A stretch of 64,000 nucleotides of DNA, from NCBI RefSeq assembly GCF_002575655.3, contig NC_053039.3, positions 236,570,622 through 236,634,621 of the forward strand, read 5' to 3'. The position numbers and the translations under genes were made by a program. This DNA is from Aegilops tauschii subsp. strangulata (lineage: Eukaryota > Streptophyta > Magnoliopsida > Poales > Poaceae). Under the pieces are notes generated by a model. That model did no database searches and was not told the origin of the DNA. It saw nothing but the letters and a program-made list of their open reading frames with translations. Below, piece after piece: positions 60,074-64,000 of this stretch; positions within the stretch are counted from its first letter, which is position 1; the number at the start of each line of letters is the position of its first letter.

Positions 60074-61347
60074 TCTATGCGTAGTTTCTATGCACGAGTA
60101 GAACACAAACTTGTTGTGGGCGTAGATGTTGTCAATTTTCTTGCCACTACTAGTCTTATCTTGTTTCGGCGGCATCGTGGGATGAAGCGGCCCGGACCGA
60201 CCTTACACGTACGCTTATGTGAGACAGGTTCCACCGACTGACATGCACTAGTTGCATAAGGTGGCTAGCGGGTGTCTGTCTCTCCCACTTTAGTCGAATC
60301 GGATTCGATGAAAAGGGTCCTTATGAAGGGTAAATAGAAGTTGGCATATCACGTTGTGGTTTTACGTAGGTAAGAAACGTTCTTGCTAGAAACCTATAGA
60401 AGCCACGTAAAAACATGCAACAACAATTAGAGGACGTCTAACTTGTTTTTGCAGCATATGCCTTGTGATGTGATATGGCCAAAAGGATGTGATGAATGAA
60501 ATATATGTGATGTATGAGATTGATCATGTTCTTGTAATAGGAATCACGACTTGCATGTCGATGAGTATGACAACCGGCAGGAGCCATAGGAGTTGTCTTT
60601 ATTTTTTGTATGACCTGCGTGTCATTGAATAACGCCATGTAAATTACTTTACTTTATTGCTAAACACGTTAGCCATAGAAGTAGAAGTAATCGTTGGCAT
60701 GACAACTTCATGAAGACACGATGATGGAGATCATGATGATGGAGATCATGGTGTCATGCCGGTGACAAAGATGATCATGGCGCCCCGAAGATGGAGATCA
60801 AAGGAGCAATATGATACTGGCCATATCATGTCACTATTTGATTGCATGTGATGTTTATCATGTTTTACATCTTATTTGCTTACAACGACGGTAGCTTAAA
60901 TAAGATGATCCCTCGCAATAATTTCAAGAAAGTGTTCCCCCTAACTGTGCACCATTGCGAAGGTTCGTTGTTTCGAAGCACCACGTGATGATCGGGTGTG
61001 ATAGATTCTAACGTTCGAATACAACGGGTGTAAGCCAGATTTACACACACAATACACTTAGGTTGACTTGACGAGCCTAGCATGTACAGACATGGCCTCG
61101 GAACACGGAAGACTGAAAGGTCGAGCATGAGTCGTATAGAAGATACGATCAACATGAAGATGTTCACCGATGTTGACTAGTCCGTCTCAAGTGATGATCG
61201 GACACGGCCTAGTTGACTCGGATCATGTTTCACTTAGATGACTAGAGGGATGTCTATCTGAGTGGGAGTTCATTGAATAATTTGATTAGATGAACTTAAT
61301 TATCATGAACTTAGTCTAAAATCTTTACAATATGTCTTGTAGATCAA
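60074..61347 (+). other. Untranslated leader of Copia B
   Basis: This is 1.27 kb, collinear with the A leader, without its extra duplication. No protein supported. Confidence 0.8.
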
Positions 61348-64000
61348 ATGGCCCACGCTAATGTTGCCCTCAACTTCAACGCGTTCCTAGAGAAAACCAA
61401 GCTGAAAGATGATGGCAACAACTATACGGACTGGGTCCGGAACCTGAGGATCATCCTCATAGCTGCCAAGAAAGATTATGTCCTAGAAGCACCGCTAGGT
61501 GACGCACCCATCCCAGAGAACCAAGACGTTATGAACGCTTGGCAGTAGCGTGCCGGTGATTACTCCCTCGTTCAGTGTGGCATGCTTTACAGCTTAGAAC
61601 CGGGGCTCCAAAAGCGTTTTGAGCAACACGGAGCATATGAGATGTTCGAAGAGCTGAAAATGGTTTTCCAAGCTCATGCCCAGGTCGAGAGATATGAAGT
61701 CTCCGACAAGTTCTTTAGTTGTAAGATGGAGGAAAATAGTTCTGTCAGTGAGCACATACTCAAAATGTCTGGGTTACACAACCACTTGACTCAGCTGGGA
61801 GTTAATCTCCCGGATGACGCGGTCATTGACAGAATCCTTCAGTCGCTTCCACCGAGCTACAAGAGCTTTGTGATGAACTTCAATATGCAGGGGATGGAAA
61901 AGACCATTCCTGAGGTATATTCAATGTTGAAATCAGCGGAGGTGGAGATCAAAAAGGAACATCAAGTGTTGATGGTGAATAAAACCACTAAGTTCAAGAA
62001 AGGCAAGGGTAAGAAGAACTTCAAGAAGGACGGCAAGGGAGTTGCCGCGCCCGGTAAGCCAGTTGCCGGGAAGAAGCCAAAGAATGGACCCAAGCCTGAG
62101 ACTGAGTGCTTTTATTGCAAGGGAAGTGGTCACTGGAAGCGGAACTGCCCCAAGTACTTAGCGGACAAGAAGGCCGGCAACACCAAAGGTATATGTGATA
62201 TACATGTTATTGATGTGTACCTTACCAACACTCATAGTAGCTCCTGGGTATTTGATACCGGTGCGGTTGCTCATATTTGTAACTCAAAGCAGGAGCTGCG
62301 GAATAAACGGAGACTGGCAAAGGACGAGGTGACGATGCGCGTCGGGAATGGTTCCAAGGTCGATGTGATCGCCGTCGGCACGCTACCTCTACATTTACCT
62401 ACGGGATTAGTTTTAAACCTCAATAATTGTTATTTAGTGCCAGCTTTGAGCATGAACATTGTATCAGGATCTCGTTTAATTCGAGATGGCTACTCATTTA
62501 AATCCAAGAATAATGGTTGTTCTATTTATATGAGAGATATGTTTCATGGTCATGCCCCGCTGGTTAATGGTTTATTCTTAATGAATCTCGAACGTAGTGT
62601 TACACATATTCATAGTGTGAATACCAAAAGATGTAAGGTTGATAATGATAGTCCCACATACTTGTGGCACTGCCGTCTTGGTCACATTGGTGTCAAACGC
62701 ATGAAGAAGCTCCATGCAGATGGACTTTTGGAGTCTCTTGATTACGAATCATTTGACACGTGCGAACCATGCCTCATGGGTAAGATGACCAAGACTCCGT
62801 TCTCCGGAACAATGGAGCGAGCAACCAACTTATTGGAAATCATACATACTGATGTGTGCAGTCCAATGAGTGTTGAGGCTCGCGGTGGCTATCGTTATGT
62901 TCTCACTCTCACTGATGACTTGAGTAGATATGGGTATGTCTACCTAATGAAACACAAGTCTGAGACCTTTGAAAAGTTCAAGGAATTTCAGAGTGAGGTT
63001 GAGAATCAACGTGACAGGAAAATAAAGTTCTTACGATCAGATCGTGGAGGGGAATATTTGAGTCACGAATTTGGCACACACTTAAGGAAATGTGGAATAG
63101 TTTCACAACTCACGCCGCCTGGAACACCTCATCGAAATGGTGTGTCTGAACGTCGTAATCGCACTCTATTGGATATGGTGCGATCTATGATGTCTCTTAC
63201 CGATCTACCGCTCTCATTTTGGGGCTATGCTTTAGAGACTGCCGCATTCACTTTAAATAGGGCTCCATCGAAATCCGTTGAGATGACACCATATGAATTA
63301 TGGTTTGGGAAGAAACCTAAGCTATCGTTTCTAAAAGTTTGGGGATGCGATGCTTATGTCAAGAAACTTCAACCTGAAAAGCTCGAACCCAAGTCGGAAA
63401 AATGCGTCTTCATAGGATACCCTAAGGAAACCATTGGGTATACCTTCTACCTCAGATCCGAAGGCAAGATCTTTGTTGCCAAGAACGGGTCCTTTCTGGA
63501 GAAAGAGTTTCTCTCGAAAGAAGTGGGAGGAAAGTGGAACTTGATGAAGTACTACCTCTTGAACCGAAAAGTAGCGCAGCTCAGGAAGATGTTCCTGTGG
63601 TGCCTGCACTGACTAGAGAGGAAGCTAATGATGATGATCAAGGTACTTCGGATCAAGTTACTACTAAACTTCGTAGGTCCACGAGGACACGTTCCACACC
63701 AGAGTGGTATGGCAACCCTGTCCCGGAAATCATGTTGTTAGACAACGGTGAACCTTTGAACTATGAAGAAACAATGGCGGGCCCAGATTCCAACAAATGG
63801 CTTGAAGCCATGCAATCCGAGATAGGATCCATGTATGAAAACAAAGTGTGGACTTTGACAGACTTGCCTGATGATCGGCGAGCGATAGAAAACAAATGGA
63901 TCTTTAAGAAGAAGACGGACGTGGATGGTAATGTTACCATCTATAAAGCTCGACTTGTCGCTAAGGGTTATCGACAAGTTCAAGGGGTTGACTACGATGA
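61348..64000 (+). pseudogene. Copia B gag-protease-integrase-RT, two lesions
   Basis: Starts at the ATG at 61348 (MAHANVALNF). The CCHC knuckle CFYCKGSGHWKRNC is at 62107-62148 and the protease VFDTGAVAH near 62250. Integrase zinc residues (HCRLGH, CEPC) follow near 62660-62770, and the core has HTD, RSDRGGEY and NGVSERRNRT near 63140-63170. RT begins with KWIFKKKTDVDGNV and KARLVAKGYRQVQG before the window ends. Only two breaks are seen: a TAG at 61546-61548 where A has CAG, and a four-base deletion near 63516 relative to A that shifts the frame and causes a stop at 63610-63612. After it the RT frame is open to the window end. Confidence 0.93.

Larger units (their letters stand above)
58327..64000 (+). 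mobile_element. Copia LTR retrotransposon B (Angela/BARE-1/WIS group), left part
   Basis: Complete 5' LTR (58327-60055), altered primer site, leader and gag-pol through the beginning of RT at the window end. It is inserted in element D; the left target sequence is GGATC (58322-58326). It is collinear with A throughout but uninterrupted, and so serves as the internal reference for A's lesions. Confidence 0.93.

Noticed and set aside
1..64000. Host genes, rRNA, tRNA or a non-transposon gene cluster
   Set aside because: Read on both strands; all recognisable protein domains are transposase, gag, protease, integrase, RT, RNase H or transposon-associated. tRNA-like words are primer sites next to LTRs.

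Overview
This window is a stretch of large-genome grass intergenic DNA, almost certainly Triticeae (wheat, Aegilops, barley or rye group). The evidence is two copies of the Angela/BARE-1/WIS type of Copia retrotransposon, several Triticeae-style Gypsy elements, a CACTA transposon and a Stowaway MITE, stacked inside one another. I found no host gene, rRNA, tRNA, CRISPR array or prokaryotic system. Essentially everything that can be named is a transposable element or a relic of one, and every protein-coding part carries at least one disabling lesion.

Layout. (1) 1-19853: Copia element A, with its 5' LTR cut by the window start and its 3' LTR complete. Its gag-pol is split by an 11.65 kb insertion, element E (4780-16432), a non-coding LTR element with very long (3.7 kb), nearly identical LTRs. 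(2) 19854-26211: a CACTA (En/Spm) element in minus orientation, with a nearly complete TNP2-type transposase, a small membrane-anchored accessory ORF and one intact terminus at 26211. (3) 26212-32781: old, mixed DNA. It holds an antisense-ORF relic and LTR of a Tat-lineage Gypsy element, an unassigned decayed coding relic, a perfect-ended MITE and a second antisense-ORF-like relic. (4) 32782-48241: non-autonomous Athila-like Gypsy element F with gag and protease only. It is interrupted by element G (38425-46337), a non-coding element with three LTRs inside a single target-site duplication. (5) 48242-64000: a series of elements of which only the left part is visible. These are J (inverted LTR), H (minus-strand LTR with a solo LTR inside it), C (deleted Gypsy with gag joined to RNase H), D (Tat-lineage Gypsy, gag to start of RT) and Copia B, which runs off the end.

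The genes do not work together as a pathway; the window records successive insertions. The clearest order of events is E into A, A probably into the CACTA, G into F, J into F, H into J, a solo LTR into H, D into C, and B into D. Near-identity of the LTR pairs of A, E and G by eye suggests these are recent. Many of the stop codons in D, and several in A, B and E, are explainable as C-to-T changes at CG or CAG sites, as expected for long-methylated DNA.

The most unusual structures are the three-LTR element G with a matched TTTTC duplication and a microhomology junction, its iterated polypurine-like motifs, the head-to-head LTR hairpin at 47.4-49.2 kb, and the LTR-borne coding-like segment in E. 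I see no convincing undescribed biological system. Family names are given only to group level because no repeat library could be searched.
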